Assembly: GCF_963860125.1 (NCBI RefSeq)
Contig: NZ_CAWLFA010000001.1
Location: 62,001 to 126,000, forward strand
Direction: 5' to 3'
Length of the DNA: 64,000 nucleotides
Source of the DNA: Picosynechococcus sp. PCC 7002
Lineage (GTDB): Bacteria > Cyanobacteriota > Cyanobacteriia > Cyanobacteriales > MRBY01
The notes under the pieces were generated by a model that was not told the origin of the DNA, did no database searches, and saw only the letters and a list, made by a program, of their open reading frames with translations. Positions within the stretch are counted from its first letter, which is position 1, and each line of letters opens with the position of its first letter. Below, piece by piece: positions 24,991 to 33,581 of this stretch. The translations under genes and the position numbers were made by a program.

Positions 24991-25764
24991 GTGTTCCATT
25001 CTGACGCGATTCAAGGGGCCTTGAGTGATCTTCTTGCCTGTGAAACGACACTTCCCATCGAAGTTTTCCCGGAGCTTGACTCGACCAACGCGCTCCTGTG
25101 GCAACGGTATCAAGCACAATGCACAATGCCTAGGGTGGCGATCGCCTCAACCCAGACAGCGGGGCGGGGCCAGTGGGGACGCACCTGGATTTCTGCTCCG
25201 GGGGGACTCTACTTATCAGTTTTGTTGCCCATTGAATTAGAGCCTCAATTAGCCTATGGCTTAACCCTAGCCAGCGTTTGGGGCATTGTTGAAATGTTCC
25301 AACAGCAAGGGCTTCCCGTACAAATTAAATGGCCCAATGATCTTCTCTTGCAAAACAAAAAACTGGGGGGCATTAAAACCGAAACGAAAGTCTCCCAGGG
25401 GAAAATTAGTGCGGCTGTGGTCGGGGTCGGCATTAACTACCGAAACCCAGTTCCTCCAACGGGCATTAATCTCGAACAATTCTGGCAAGGGGAGTTGAAA
25501 ATTAAAGGCGATCGCCTTGCGGCGTTGGTTATTGCCGGAATTCTGCAGGGGACGCAAAAACTAGCTCGAAATTCAATTGAAAATATATTGCCGGGCTATT
25601 TAAAGCACCTCAAAAACCTAGGCGAAATAATCACCTATGAAGGCCATCAAGGGATCATTACCGGGGTCAATCAAAAGGGCGAACTACTGGTTAAACTTAG
25701 CGCTCCCGGTGCCAGTAGCATTGTAAAAATTCCCCCTGGTCAAATTTCCCTCGGCTATCTGTAG
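24991..25764 (+). CDS. birA: Biotin--[acetyl-CoA carboxylase] ligase
   Basis: A 257-residue biotin protein ligase that attaches biotin to AccB. Motifs: TAGRGQWGRTW (adenylate-binding loop), GLYLSVLLP, and KWPNDLLLQNKKLGGIKTE. A C-terminal SH3-like cap ends the protein. There is no N-terminal helix-turn-helix, so it is a monofunctional ligase and not a repressor like E. coli BirA. The start is GTG at 24991. It links functionally to accD at 2.5-3.4 kb. Confidence 0.93.
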   Translation: MFHSDAIQGALSDLLACETTLPIEVFPELDSTNALLWQRYQAQCTMPRVAIASTQTAGRGQWGRTWISAPGGLYLSVLLPIELEPQLAYGLTLASVWGIVEMFQQQGLPVQIKWPNDLLLQNKKLGGIKTETKVSQGKISAAVVGVGINYRNPVPPTGINLEQFWQGELKIKGDRLAALVIAGILQGTQKLARNSIENILPGYLKHLKNLGEIITYEGHQGIITGVNQKGELLVKLSAPGASSIVKIPPGQISLGYL

Positions 25765-25844
25765 AGAATCTCGTTTTAAATTTGACTTTCCCAATAGAGC
25801 TTGCCACACTGCAAATCGTTGTCTCAGAACAAATATTCAAGAAT

Positions 25845-26510
25845 ATGTCAACCTATCTCGTTACTGGCGCAAACCGGGGCATCGGCCTGGAATATTGCCG
25901 TCAACTCAAAGCCCAAGGCGATCGCGTGATTGCTGTTTGTCGGACGCCCTCTGAGGAACTGCTGCAACTGGGTGTAACGGTAAAAGCGGATGTGGATCTG
26001 ACGAATCCCGATGCCGTCAAACAGCTTGCCCAAGATCTCCAGGGGGAAACTATTGATGTCTTGATTAACAACGCCGGGATTTTAGAACGGGTCGATTTAG
26101 ATCAGCTAGATGTGGACAGTATTCGCCGTCAATTTGAAGTCAATGCGATCGCCCCGCTGCGTTTCACCCAAGCCCTTTTAGCGAATCTTAAATCTGGTTC
26201 AAAAATTATCCTGATGACCAGTCGCATGGGTTCCATTGAAGACAATACTTCCGGTGGTTCCTATGGCTATCGAATGTCAAAAGTCGCCCTTTCCATGGCC
26301 GGAAAATCCCTGGCGATCGATCTCAAACCCAGGGGAATTGCGGTGGGTATTTTACACCCTGGCCTCGTGAAAACGCGGATGATTAATTTCCGGGAAGATG
26401 GCATTAGCCCCACGGTGGCAGTCGAAGGGTTACTGGCCCGCATTGAAGCACTAAATCTCGATAATACAGGCACGTTTTGGCACGCCAATGGGGAGATTTT
26501 GCCCTGGTAA
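25845..26510 (+). CDS. Short-chain dehydrogenase/reductase
   Basis: A 221-residue classical-type SDR. It has the cofactor loop TGANRGIG (residues 7-14), NNAG, and the catalytic YxxxK in SYGYRMSKVALS; PG of LHPGLVKT follows. The substrate is not predictable; similar small SDRs include C-factor and carbonyl reductases. I use the ATG at 25845 because the nucleotide-binding strand starts right there; the frame is open 21 codons further upstream with only a TTG. It follows birA by 80 nt and converges on msrP with a 17-nt gap. Confidence 0.85.
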   Translation: MSTYLVTGANRGIGLEYCRQLKAQGDRVIAVCRTPSEELLQLGVTVKADVDLTNPDAVKQLAQDLQGETIDVLINNAGILERVDLDQLDVDSIRRQFEVNAIAPLRFTQALLANLKSGSKIILMTSRMGSIEDNTSGGSYGYRMSKVALSMAGKSLAIDLKPRGIAVGILHPGLVKTRMINFREDGISPTVAVEGLLARIEALNLDNTGTFWHANGEILPW

Positions 26511-26527
26511 GTGGTGCGTCATTTTTT

Positions 26528-27505
26528 CTAACTGTAGAGGCTGGCGACGTATTCTCCGTAGCCGTTGTAGGGTAGGGTTTCCTTCATTTCCCAGCTAAAT
26601 TCTGGGGTATTGCCAATAAATTTTTCGGTGGCCTGAGACCAACGGGGATGGGGCACATTTGGCTCGACGTTGGCTTCAAATTTGTACTCGTGGCCGTCGA
26701 TGGTGTTCCAGTAGGTGGCAGGTTGTTCCGCGAGAAATTCAATTTTGACGATAGATTTTGCCCCCTTAAAGCCGTATTTCCAGGGAATGACCATCCGCAG
26801 AGGCGCACCATGCTGTTTCGGCAAATCGTGGCCATAGATTCCTAGGGCAAAGAAAGCGAGTTCGTTATTCATCTCTTCAATGCGCAATCCCTCGGTGTAG
26901 GGCCAGGGCAAATTACCCAGATGAAAACTGGGGCCATAGGTGACATTCTCGTCGTAGTAACTGGTGAAGCGGACAAATTTTGCTTGGGTCTTGGGTTCGA
27001 CAGCTTTGATTAATTCGCGCATGGGAAAGCCAATCCAGGGCAGCACCATCGACCAGGCTTCGACACAACGGAAGCGGTAGATGCGTTCTTCGAGGGGGAA
27101 TTTTGTTTTCAGATCGTCGATGTCATAGGTTTGGGGGTTGTTCACGAGGCCGCCCACTTCTACTTGCCAGGGCTTAGTGGGGAGATTTTGGGCGTTTTGC
27201 CAGATGCCTTTGGTGCCGCCAAATTCGTAGAAATTATTGTACTGACCGGCGAAGAGTTCTTTGGTGATTGGGCGATCGCCAATTTTCCGGAAGTCGGGAT
27301 TTTTAATCGCGTCTAGTTTGGGCAAATCTAAAGTTTCACGGAGGGCGCTGTACTGCTGATCCTGGGACTGACAACTCGCTAAACCAATGCCCACCCCAGC
27401 CCCCAGGAGAGTTTTGATAAATTTGCGGCGGTTCCAATAGACGCTTTCGGTGGTGACGAGATTTTCGGAAAGGGTATAGCTGGGGAGGACTTTAAACAGC
27501 ACCAT
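26528..27505 (-). CDS. msrP: Protein-methionine-sulfoxide reductase catalytic subunit
   Basis: A 325-residue molybdopterin enzyme of the MsrP/YedY family that repairs oxidised methionines in the periplasm. A Tat signal is visible (NRRKFIKTLLGAGVGIGLA, then SC). The molybdenum-ligating cysteine is in RFRCVEAWSMVLPW, and the conserved PLRMVIPWKYGFKGAKS binds the cofactor. Its usual electron donor, membrane haem protein MsrQ, is not encoded next to it. Translation probably starts at 27505, as the Tat motif lies about 25 residues in. Confidence 0.92.
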   Translation of the reverse strand: MVLFKVLPSYTLSENLVTTESVYWNRRKFIKTLLGAGVGIGLASCQSQDQQYSALRETLDLPKLDAIKNPDFRKIGDRPITKELFAGQYNNFYEFGGTKGIWQNAQNLPTKPWQVEVGGLVNNPQTYDIDDLKTKFPLEERIYRFRCVEAWSMVLPWIGFPMRELIKAVEPKTQAKFVRFTSYYDENVTYGPSFHLGNLPWPYTEGLRIEEMNNELAFFALGIYGHDLPKQHGAPLRMVIPWKYGFKGAKSIVKIEFLAEQPATYWNTIDGHEYKFEANVEPNVPHPRWSQATEKFIGNTPEFSWEMKETLPYNGYGEYVASLYS

Positions 27506-27651
27506 GGCGGGTTTTGCAGAGGACGAGTAGGGTTATACGTTTTAAAAATCTAACGCATTTTGCCAAGGGTCTCCGGCCCCAACTTCGTTAACATCCCTTT
27601 ACAATTTGAAAAGATATGTCATGTGTTTAAGCAATTGTTAGGGAAATTTAG

Positions 27652-28917
27652 GTGAAGGTTTTTTTGCAGCTCCAGCCGGAAATGCGCTGGAATTTGGGCT
27701 TGTTATTTTTAGCGGCCCTGGGATTTTGGTTGAGTATGACCAGTTTATTACCGGTGCTCCCGGCCTATATCCAAGATTTGGGGGCAACGGATCAGCAGGT
27801 GGGCTTTGTGATGGGTTGCTTTGCCATCGGTCTGCTTTTGGCCCGCACCCGCCTCGGTAAAATGGTCGATGAGCAGGGTCGCAAACGGGTAATCCTCATT
27901 GGCGCTGTGGTGGTGGCGATCGCCCCTTGGGGATATATATTTTTAAATTCAATTCCCCAGATGATGGTGTGGCGAGCCTTCCATGGAATTAGTATCGCCG
28001 CTTTTACGACGGGTTACAGTGCCCTAGTGGTAGATTTGGCCCCAGAACGAAACCGGGGTGAGGTGATCAGTTACATGAGTTTGGCGATTCCGGTGGGGAT
28101 GTCCATTGGGCCAGTGTTGGGGGGTTATCTCTTGGGGGTCGTCGATTACCCGTGGATCTTTGCGGCGTCGGGTCTGTGTGGGGTGGGGGCTTTGCTCCTG
28201 GCCAGTCAAACTAAAGAATCTAATCCCCAGGTGATCGCCATTGATAAAAATTCCCTGACGCCCAACCAAGGGGAAACCAACCGTGATTACCCGGAACTGT
28301 TTCGTCATAAGGGACTCTACATTCCTTCCTTGATTATGCTCTGCATTGGCTTGGTATTCGGCGTTTTAGTGACGTTTCTCCCCCTGTACATTCGGGAACT
28401 GGGCTTAAATTTCAATACCGGACTGTTCTATGGGGCGGCGGCCATTTCTAGTTTTAGTAGTCGTATCCTCGTGGGTCGGGCGTCGGATACCTTGGGGCGG
28501 GGTTTATTTATTAGCGGCAGTCTGCTCTGTTACGCCGCAACGATGCTGATCCTCAACCACGCTATCAGTACTCCCTGGTTTGTTGTGGCGGGGGCAGTGG
28601 AAGGTTTGGGGGCAGGGACTCTCGTGCCGATGATGATTGCGCTGATGTCGGATCGTTCTTCTAGTGCGGAACGGGGGAAGGTTTATTCTATTTGTATTGG
28701 CGGCTTTGATGTGGGGATTGCCCTGGCGGGTCTATTGCTCGGCACCGTCACCCAGACCGTCGGTTATCAAGGGATTTTTGCGATCGCCGCTGGGTTGGCC
28801 CTGTTTTCTTTCTTTATCTTCCTCACCCAAGGCAATGCCAAAATTGGTACTTCCTTTAAATTTGCCCTTGGGCGCACCGGCGATCGCTATGCCCAAAAAT
28901 TTTTAAATCAGCCATAG
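27652..28917 (+). CDS. MFS transporter
   Basis: A 421-residue major facilitator with 12 predicted membrane helices. The loop between helices 2 and 3 carries the MFS motif A-like GxLxDxxGRK in the form RLGKMVDEQGRKRV, and helix 5 has a motif C-like GMSIGPVLGGYL, typical of drug-proton antiporters. A cytosolic loop follows helix 6. The substrate is unknown. It starts GTG at 27652 or ATG at 27682; the former has AGGG 8-13 nt upstream. It is divergent from msrP with a 146-nt gap. Confidence 0.85.
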   Translation: MKVFLQLQPEMRWNLGLLFLAALGFWLSMTSLLPVLPAYIQDLGATDQQVGFVMGCFAIGLLLARTRLGKMVDEQGRKRVILIGAVVVAIAPWGYIFLNSIPQMMVWRAFHGISIAAFTTGYSALVVDLAPERNRGEVISYMSLAIPVGMSIGPVLGGYLLGVVDYPWIFAASGLCGVGALLLASQTKESNPQVIAIDKNSLTPNQGETNRDYPELFRHKGLYIPSLIMLCIGLVFGVLVTFLPLYIRELGLNFNTGLFYGAAAISSFSSRILVGRASDTLGRGLFISGSLLCYAATMLILNHAISTPWFVVAGAVEGLGAGTLVPMMIALMSDRSSSAERGKVYSICIGGFDVGIALAGLLLGTVTQTVGYQGIFAIAAGLALFSFFIFLTQGNAKIGTSFKFALGRTGDRYAQKFLNQP

Positions 28918-28932
28918 TTAGCAATTTTCAAA

Positions 28933-29235
28933 ATGAAACATCCCGAATCTTTTTCCCTGCCTCCCCTTGCCCCCTACGAAGACCGTTTGCTCCATGCCCT
29001 TGCCTTTTTTCGGACGGGCCGCGCCGTGGAAACCCAAGCCCACCATTGCCTATCCATGTACCTACGCCAAGGGGAAGCGCGCGTGATGGGAGAGGTGGGT
29101 TTCTATGCCAAGTTGCTTAAGATGAGCCCCGATGAATTATTGGAATTGATCTATTGCAATCCGAGCCAAGCCCAAACGTTGTTAGCCGAATTTGGGGCGA
29201 TCGCCCCCGTCGCAGAGGAAAATCATTCGGCATAA
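28933..29235 (+). CDS. Conserved hypothetical protein
   Basis: A 100-residue soluble protein with no family I can name. It is mostly helical: LLHALAFFRTGRAVETQA, LSMYLRQGEARVMGEV, then MSPDELLELIYCNP and a SQAQTLLAEFG helix. No signal or membrane segment. It lies 16 nt after the MFS gene and 32 nt before the 2TM gene, so it could be read from the MFS transcript. The short helical build suggests a protein-binding role, but that is only an impression. Confidence 0.6.
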   Translation: MKHPESFSLPPLAPYEDRLLHALAFFRTGRAVETQAHHCLSMYLRQGEARVMGEVGFYAKLLKMSPDELLELIYCNPSQAQTLLAEFGAIAPVAEENHSA

Positions 29236-29266
29236 TGGAAGAAAACCATTCCGTTGCGATGCATCG

Positions 29267-29764
29267 ATGAGCGCACCCCAAGGGCCCGACACCTATCAAG
29301 TTGAAGATATCCAAGCCATTCTCCAATTGGCGATCGCCCGCCGGGATACCGATGGCGAACTGACCCGCAGCCAACTCGAAGAAATTGCCGCTGACTTGGG
29401 CATTCCCCAAACCGACCTCGTCGCTGCCGAACAGACTTGGCTCGACCTCAAGGTTGAAACCAGCAAAAAGCAAGAATTCAATTTATATCGCCGTCAACGC
29501 CTCAAAAACCGCGCGATCCGTTTTGGTATCGTCAACAGCTTCCTCGTTGGCCTGGATACCCTCGATACCGGCCATCCCTCCTGGTCTCTGTATGTGCTGC
29601 TGTTGTGGGGACTCTTTTTTACTTTGCGGAGTTGGCGACTCTGGCAAACCAGCGGTACCGATTACGAAACCGAGTTTCAAAAATGGGACCGCAAAATGCA
29701 GCTCAAGGAATCTGTCCAAACTCTTTGGCAAAAAACCCAGGAATTTCTCAAGGGCATTTCCTAA
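29267..29764 (+). CDS. 2TM-domain protein
   Basis: A 165-residue protein with an N-terminal helical part (YQVEDIQAILQLAIARRD, LEEIAADLGIP) resembling the short DNA-binding-like region seen ahead of 2TM domains, then the conserved RRQRLKNRAIRFGIVN and two hydrophobic helices (FLVGLDTLD... and SLYVLLLWGLFFTLRSW), and a charged C-terminal helix. Function unknown; likely membrane anchored. I start it at the ATG at 29267, although the frame is open to 29192, because the upstream part overlaps the preceding gene and is not conserved-looking. Confidence 0.65.
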   Translation: MSAPQGPDTYQVEDIQAILQLAIARRDTDGELTRSQLEEIAADLGIPQTDLVAAEQTWLDLKVETSKKQEFNLYRRQRLKNRAIRFGIVNSFLVGLDTLDTGHPSWSLYVLLLWGLFFTLRSWRLWQTSGTDYETEFQKWDRKMQLKESVQTLWQKTQEFLKGIS

Positions 29765-29803
29765 CGCCACATTTGATCCAGTCATTTTTGCCGACTCGAA
29801 CCC

Positions 29804-30343
29804 ATGACCCAGATCCCTAAACCCATAGCGACTGAATTAGACGATTTTTTACGCCAAAAAAATATCGAAGCTTCGCCTGCTTGGGAATTTCTGTTTGGGG
29901 CTGCAAAACAAAAACCGATGCCATCTCTGTTCCACTCCCGTCTCCAGCGCAATTTGGTCAACGCCATTAACCAGCAAACCACCCAGTATGAAGCGATTCA
30001 GGAATTACGTTGTATTGTGCCGCCCCTGTCGCCGGTGCCGGATATTGTGGTTGTTAGAGCAGAGAGATTAACAGAAGATGGCCCATTACAGGGAGCACCG
30101 GACTGGCTGATTGAAATTCGCTCCCTCGACCAGAGCACCCTCGATCTCCAAAATAAAATCCTGCATTGCCTGGGGCAAGGAACAGCATTAGCTTGGTTAA
30201 TTGATATTCAGCGAGAACGGGTTTGGGTTTGGGAGCAGGATGAGCTACCGATTATTTACGCTGGCGAGAACGTTTTACCAACTCTAGGGGACATCAAAAA
30301 TCTGACCGTAGCAACTGTGATCGCCATGACCCAGCAGCATTAA
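29804..30343 (+). CDS. Uma2 family protein (PD-(D/E)XK nuclease fold)
   Basis: A 179-residue member of the Uma2/DUF820 family, which is greatly expanded in cyanobacteria. Candidate nuclease residues are D in VPDIVVVR, E in DWLIEIRS and the nearby lysine in DLQNKILHC. A basic N-terminal helix precedes them. The fold is that of restriction-like endonucleases, but no member has a firmly known role. It converges on thrB with a 43-nt gap that shows no clear hairpin. Confidence 0.8.
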   Translation: MTQIPKPIATELDDFLRQKNIEASPAWEFLFGAAKQKPMPSLFHSRLQRNLVNAINQQTTQYEAIQELRCIVPPLSPVPDIVVVRAERLTEDGPLQGAPDWLIEIRSLDQSTLDLQNKILHCLGQGTALAWLIDIQRERVWVWEQDELPIIYAGENVLPTLGDIKNLTVATVIAMTQQH

Positions 30344-30386
30344 GCTAAAAATTCTCCGTCAATAGCCGAGCATCGCGATCCATTCC

Positions 30387-31304
30387 CTAGAGGATGACAG
30401 TGCCCTGCTGGTCAATTTCTAAAACGTGGGCGATCGCCTTGACGCCAATCCCTTCCCAAGCGGTTTGCATCGCCGTTGCGACTTTGGGGGCATTTTCTGG
30501 CGCCGCAAGCGCTAATAAGGTCGGGCCCGCGCCACTGATTACCATGCCATAGGCCCCAGCGGCGATCGCTGCCTGTTGCACTGGGTCATAGCCTTTAATC
30601 AGGTTTTTTCGGTAGGGCTGATGAATTTGATCATCCAGGGCTGCCGTTAAATATTCAGGATTATTTTGGGCTAACCCGTGGGGCAGCAAACCCAACCGCG
30701 ACGCATTGAAAATCGCCTGGGCTCGGGCGTACTGTTGGGGCAAAACGGCGCGGGCTTCTTCCGTGGACAGCTCAAAATCAGGGATCGCCACCACAGGCAC
30801 CACATTTTCATGCCAAACCCAAGGGCAAATCACCCAATCCTGCTGATGTTTTACCGACAGTTGACAGCCCCCCAGTAGGGCAGGCACCACATTATCGGGG
30901 TGGCCCTCCATTTCGATGGCGAGGTTCATAATTTCCCGCTGGCTCAGAGGAGATCCGGCCAGGGCATTGGCCCCCACCAAGCCGCCCACAATTGCCGTCG
31001 CTGAACTACCCAACCCACGGGACAAAGGCACTTTGAGATCAATGGCAATATTTACATGGGGAACGGGCTGGCCGAGGGTTGCAAACACTTTCGCAAAGGC
31101 ACGGTAGAGCAGATTGTCGGCTGTGGCTTCGAGCTTCTGGGTTTCCACATCCGCACCGACGAGTTCGAGGCTGAAAAATGGCTCACTTTCCCCCGCAAGG
31201 CGAAATTGGAACTGGTTATGGAGACTAAGGGCAGCGCCTAAGCAGTCAAACCCGGCGCCAATATTGGCAGTGGTAGCAGGGACTTGGACGTGGATAGAGG
31301 TCAT
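30387..31304 (-). CDS. thrB: Homoserine kinase
   Basis: A 305-residue GHMP-family kinase that phosphorylates homoserine in threonine biosynthesis. The ATP loop is PLSRGLGSSATAIVGGL, the N-terminal HVQVPATTANIGAGFDCLG is the family start, and GMVISGAGPTLLAL is the C-terminal GHMP motif 3. I choose the ATG at 31304, seven codons inside the longest frame, because the family begins there. It ends a same-strand cluster with pdxJ, ycf54 and a SPOR-like gene; the last lies 22 nt upstream. Confidence 0.95.
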   Translation of the reverse strand: MTSIHVQVPATTANIGAGFDCLGAALSLHNQFQFRLAGESEPFFSLELVGADVETQKLEATADNLLYRAFAKVFATLGQPVPHVNIAIDLKVPLSRGLGSSATAIVGGLVGANALAGSPLSQREIMNLAIEMEGHPDNVVPALLGGCQLSVKHQQDWVICPWVWHENVVPVVAIPDFELSTEEARAVLPQQYARAQAIFNASRLGLLPHGLAQNNPEYLTAALDDQIHQPYRKNLIKGYDPVQQAAIAAGAYGMVISGAGPTLLALAAPENAPKVATAMQTAWEGIGVKAIAHVLEIDQQGTVIL

Positions 31305-31326
31305 AAACTTTTTCAAAAAAAACAAA

Positions 31327-32130
31327 TCAAAGGCTAATGTCGGCCTTCAGCAGAATGACTTGATCGGCTGGAACGGCGATCGCCCCGAGGCCATTTTGAT
31401 TGAGACGATTTAACAATTCGGTGATCCGGGCGGAATCTGCGGTGTGGGCCGCCAGCAGATAACCGCGTCCCCCATAGGCGACCAGGCCAATATTTTGCCC
31501 CATTAAACGCTGCAACTGATTGGCGATCGCCAAATTCCCGCCGTATTCTACCAGCACCCCAAATCCCCCCCGGAGTCCTTGGGGTCGGAAATTAGTCGGT
31601 CCTTGGGTTGCGGGGGGAGGCGTCGATTTTGTTTCTGCCTGGGGCTGGGCTGGGGGCAGAGCAACGTTACGGGTTGGTGTCTCGGTCGTTTCGACCATCA
31701 GATCGGGGGCGCTCGCCGTTGCCATGGGGGGAATAGTCGGCGCTTGGCTGGTTTCTAGGGCCAAATCACTATCTACTGGGGTGATCACCATCAAGGGCAA
31801 ACCCACCGCTTCCCCAAAATATTCAGCCCACTGGGTTGCGTTTTCGAGGCTCGTAAAGCCCCCGACCCGACTGAGAACGTTGCCATCGTATTCACAAACC
31901 ACCGCCTGTTGGTTTTCCGGGAGGGTTTGACTCACTTGATTGCGCACTTCCGCCTGGAGGGGTTGAGACGGGGTAAATACCAATACCAAAAACTCTGCGC
32001 CCTGGGGCGGCTGACATTGGGATAAACCCCGCTGGGCAACACTGGGGGGGACAAAGGCGATCGCCGCAATACTCCCGATGCAAGCAGCACGCCCAAGCCT
32101 AATCAACGGTTGCCAGAAATTGCCCATCAT
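31327..32130 (-). CDS. Exported hypothetical protein, SPOR-like ends
   Basis: A 267-residue protein with a signal peptide (residues 1-32, LIRLGRAACIGSIAAIAFV, cleavage near VAQ). Residues 40-115 and 195-265 both look like SPOR/Sel-type alpha/beta modules (FLVLVFTPSQPLQAEVRNQV; FGVLVEYGGNLAIANQLQRL), separated by a Pro/Thr-rich linker. SPOR domains bind denuded glycan strands at division sites, but I cannot confirm the match. It lies 22-30 nt from thrB and ycf54, so it is co-transcribed with them. Confidence 0.6.
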   Translation of the reverse strand: MMGNFWQPLIRLGRAACIGSIAAIAFVPPSVAQRGLSQCQPPQGAEFLVLVFTPSQPLQAEVRNQVSQTLPENQQAVVCEYDGNVLSRVGGFTSLENATQWAEYFGEAVGLPLMVITPVDSDLALETSQAPTIPPMATASAPDLMVETTETPTRNVALPPAQPQAETKSTPPPATQGPTNFRPQGLRGGFGVLVEYGGNLAIANQLQRLMGQNIGLVAYGGRGYLLAAHTADSARITELLNRLNQNGLGAIAVPADQVILLKADISL

Positions 32131-32160
32131 AAGTTCACACGCCAGAAAGAATAGGGGAGT

Positions 32161-32484
32161 CTAAGCGGCTAGGGACTTGAGGGGCTCTGGAATTTCCTCA
32201 GAGGGGGCCTCAAATTCGCCGACGTAGATATACTCCAACCGTAATTTTAACCAAGTAATAAATTGCTTCTTCGTGGAGATGATCGCCACACAGGGTTTGG
32301 GAGTCTTTTCGCTTGCTTCTTTGAGGCTAGGAGCGTTGATAAAGGCCGGATTCTCCACTACCCAAAAATCCCGTTCTTTGCCTTGTTCTTCGTAGTGGCG
32401 GATGCGTTCTTGGATTACTTCTTCAAAGGGTTCTTCTTCAAAGAGAAATTTTTGGCTGGCCAGGGCAAAATGATAGGTCGTCAT
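32161..32484 (-). CDS. ycf54: Ycf54 family protein (Mg-protoporphyrin ester cyclase factor)
   Basis: A 107-residue protein closely matching, from memory, Synechocystis Slr1780/Ycf54: TTYHFALASQKFLFEEEPFE, DFWVVENPAFINAPSLKEA and IISTKKQFITWLKLRLEYI. Ycf54 is required for the oxidative cyclase that builds ring E of chlorophyll. I start it at the ATG at 32484, where the family begins; the frame runs 57 codons further into the pdxJ overlap. It lies 53 nt after pdxJ and 30 nt before the SPOR-like gene. Confidence 0.9.
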   Translation of the reverse strand: MTTYHFALASQKFLFEEEPFEEVIQERIRHYEEQGKERDFWVVENPAFINAPSLKEASEKTPKPCVAIISTKKQFITWLKLRLEYIYVGEFEAPSEEIPEPLKSLAA

Positions 32485-32537
32485 CACTTGTTCAGTATAG
32501 AAAGATTTATAACTGTTTTTGTTCCAGTAAAGATACC

Positions 32538-33278
32538 CTACAATTGTCCCCACATGGCAAGCTTCATCTCCCGCACGGCCCGTTCTAGGCCCACCAACAC
32601 AGCCCGGCTGATGATGGTATGCCCGATGTTTAACTCTTCCATGCCTTCGATACAAGCGACGGGGTAAACATTACGATAGGTTAAGCCATGGCCAGCGTTG
32701 ACCCGTAACCCCAAGGCGATCGCCTGTTTTGCCCCAGTTTTGAGGGTCGCCAATTCTGCCTGCTGCTGATCTGAGTCTTGGGCCTCGGCATATTTCCCCG
32801 TGTGCAACTCGATAAATTGTGCCCCGGTTTTCTGGGCCGCTTCGATTTGCTCTAGCTCAGCATCGATAAACCAACTGACGGGAATCCCAGCCCCCTGGAG
32901 TTGATCGACCACTTCTTCAAATCGGGCAAAATTACCCACGATGTCGATCCCTCCTTCCGTGGTGATTTCCTCGCGTTTTTCGGGGACGAGGGTCACGTAG
33001 TCGGGTTTGATGTCTAAGGCGATCGCCACCATTTCCGCCGTGGGGGCCATCTCTAAATTCAGGTGGGACTGCACCGTCTGCCGCAGAATTTTCACATCCC
33101 GGTCTTGGATATGCCGCCGGTCTTCCCGGAGGTGTACCGTAATCCCGTCGGCTCCCCCCAGTTCTGCTAAGGTTGCCGCCGCCACTGGATCTGGTTCTAC
33201 CGTGCGTCGCGCTTGACGAATCGTCGCAACATGGTCAATATTCACACCGAGGGTCAGGCGAGGATTTGGGGAAACCAT
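32538..33278 (-). CDS. pdxJ: Pyridoxine 5'-phosphate synthase
   Basis: A 246-residue TIM-barrel enzyme that condenses 1-deoxyxylulose 5-phosphate with 3-amino-2-oxopropyl phosphate. It starts NPRLTLGVNIDHVATIRQAR, has VHLREDRRHIQD and TLVPEKREEITTEGG, the conserved ELHTGKYA loop, and NAGHGLTYRNV. It is the first gene of the minus-strand group pdxJ-ycf54-SPOR-like-thrB. Length is normal. Confidence 0.97.
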   Translation of the reverse strand: MVSPNPRLTLGVNIDHVATIRQARRTVEPDPVAAATLAELGGADGITVHLREDRRHIQDRDVKILRQTVQSHLNLEMAPTAEMVAIALDIKPDYVTLVPEKREEITTEGGIDIVGNFARFEEVVDQLQGAGIPVSWFIDAELEQIEAAQKTGAQFIELHTGKYAEAQDSDQQQAELATLKTGAKQAIALGLRVNAGHGLTYRNVYPVACIEGMEELNIGHTIISRAVLVGLERAVREMKLAMWGQL

Positions 33279-33581
33279 TAGGGAAAATAAGCTTAGAAGA
33301 TAAAAAACTAAAAGCCCATTTTATCAGGGTTGCCAAAGGAGATGGAAGGGGCATTGCGCAGAATTTGCAGGGGATTACCACGATCCCCCACTGGATCTCT
33401 GGGGGCGGCGATCGCCCTTAAATAAACGATTCCCAAATCTTAAAATGACGTCGGTGAAAATCAGACCTATGATGGATTCTGGGGAAAAAATCCCGAAAAA
33501 GTTTGAATTGTTACTTTTCGAGATCCCCCCTCCAGTCATACACTTGACACAGAGGTCAAAGGCAGTCGTGAGGTCTTTTTT
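33279..33581. other. Divergent intergenic region, pdxJ / glgC
   Basis: About 300 nt. A possible promoter for glgC is ATGACG (33445-33450) with TATGAT (33468-33473) at a 17-nt gap. Closer in, TTGAC-N6-GTCAA at 33544-33559 is a small dyad 23 nt before the glgC start. One HIP1 site lies near 33408. No open frame or RNA gene is apparent. Confidence 0.4.

Noticed and set aside
28024..28308. 94-codon antisense frame in the MFS gene
   Set aside because: Shadow of an evident membrane protein gene.
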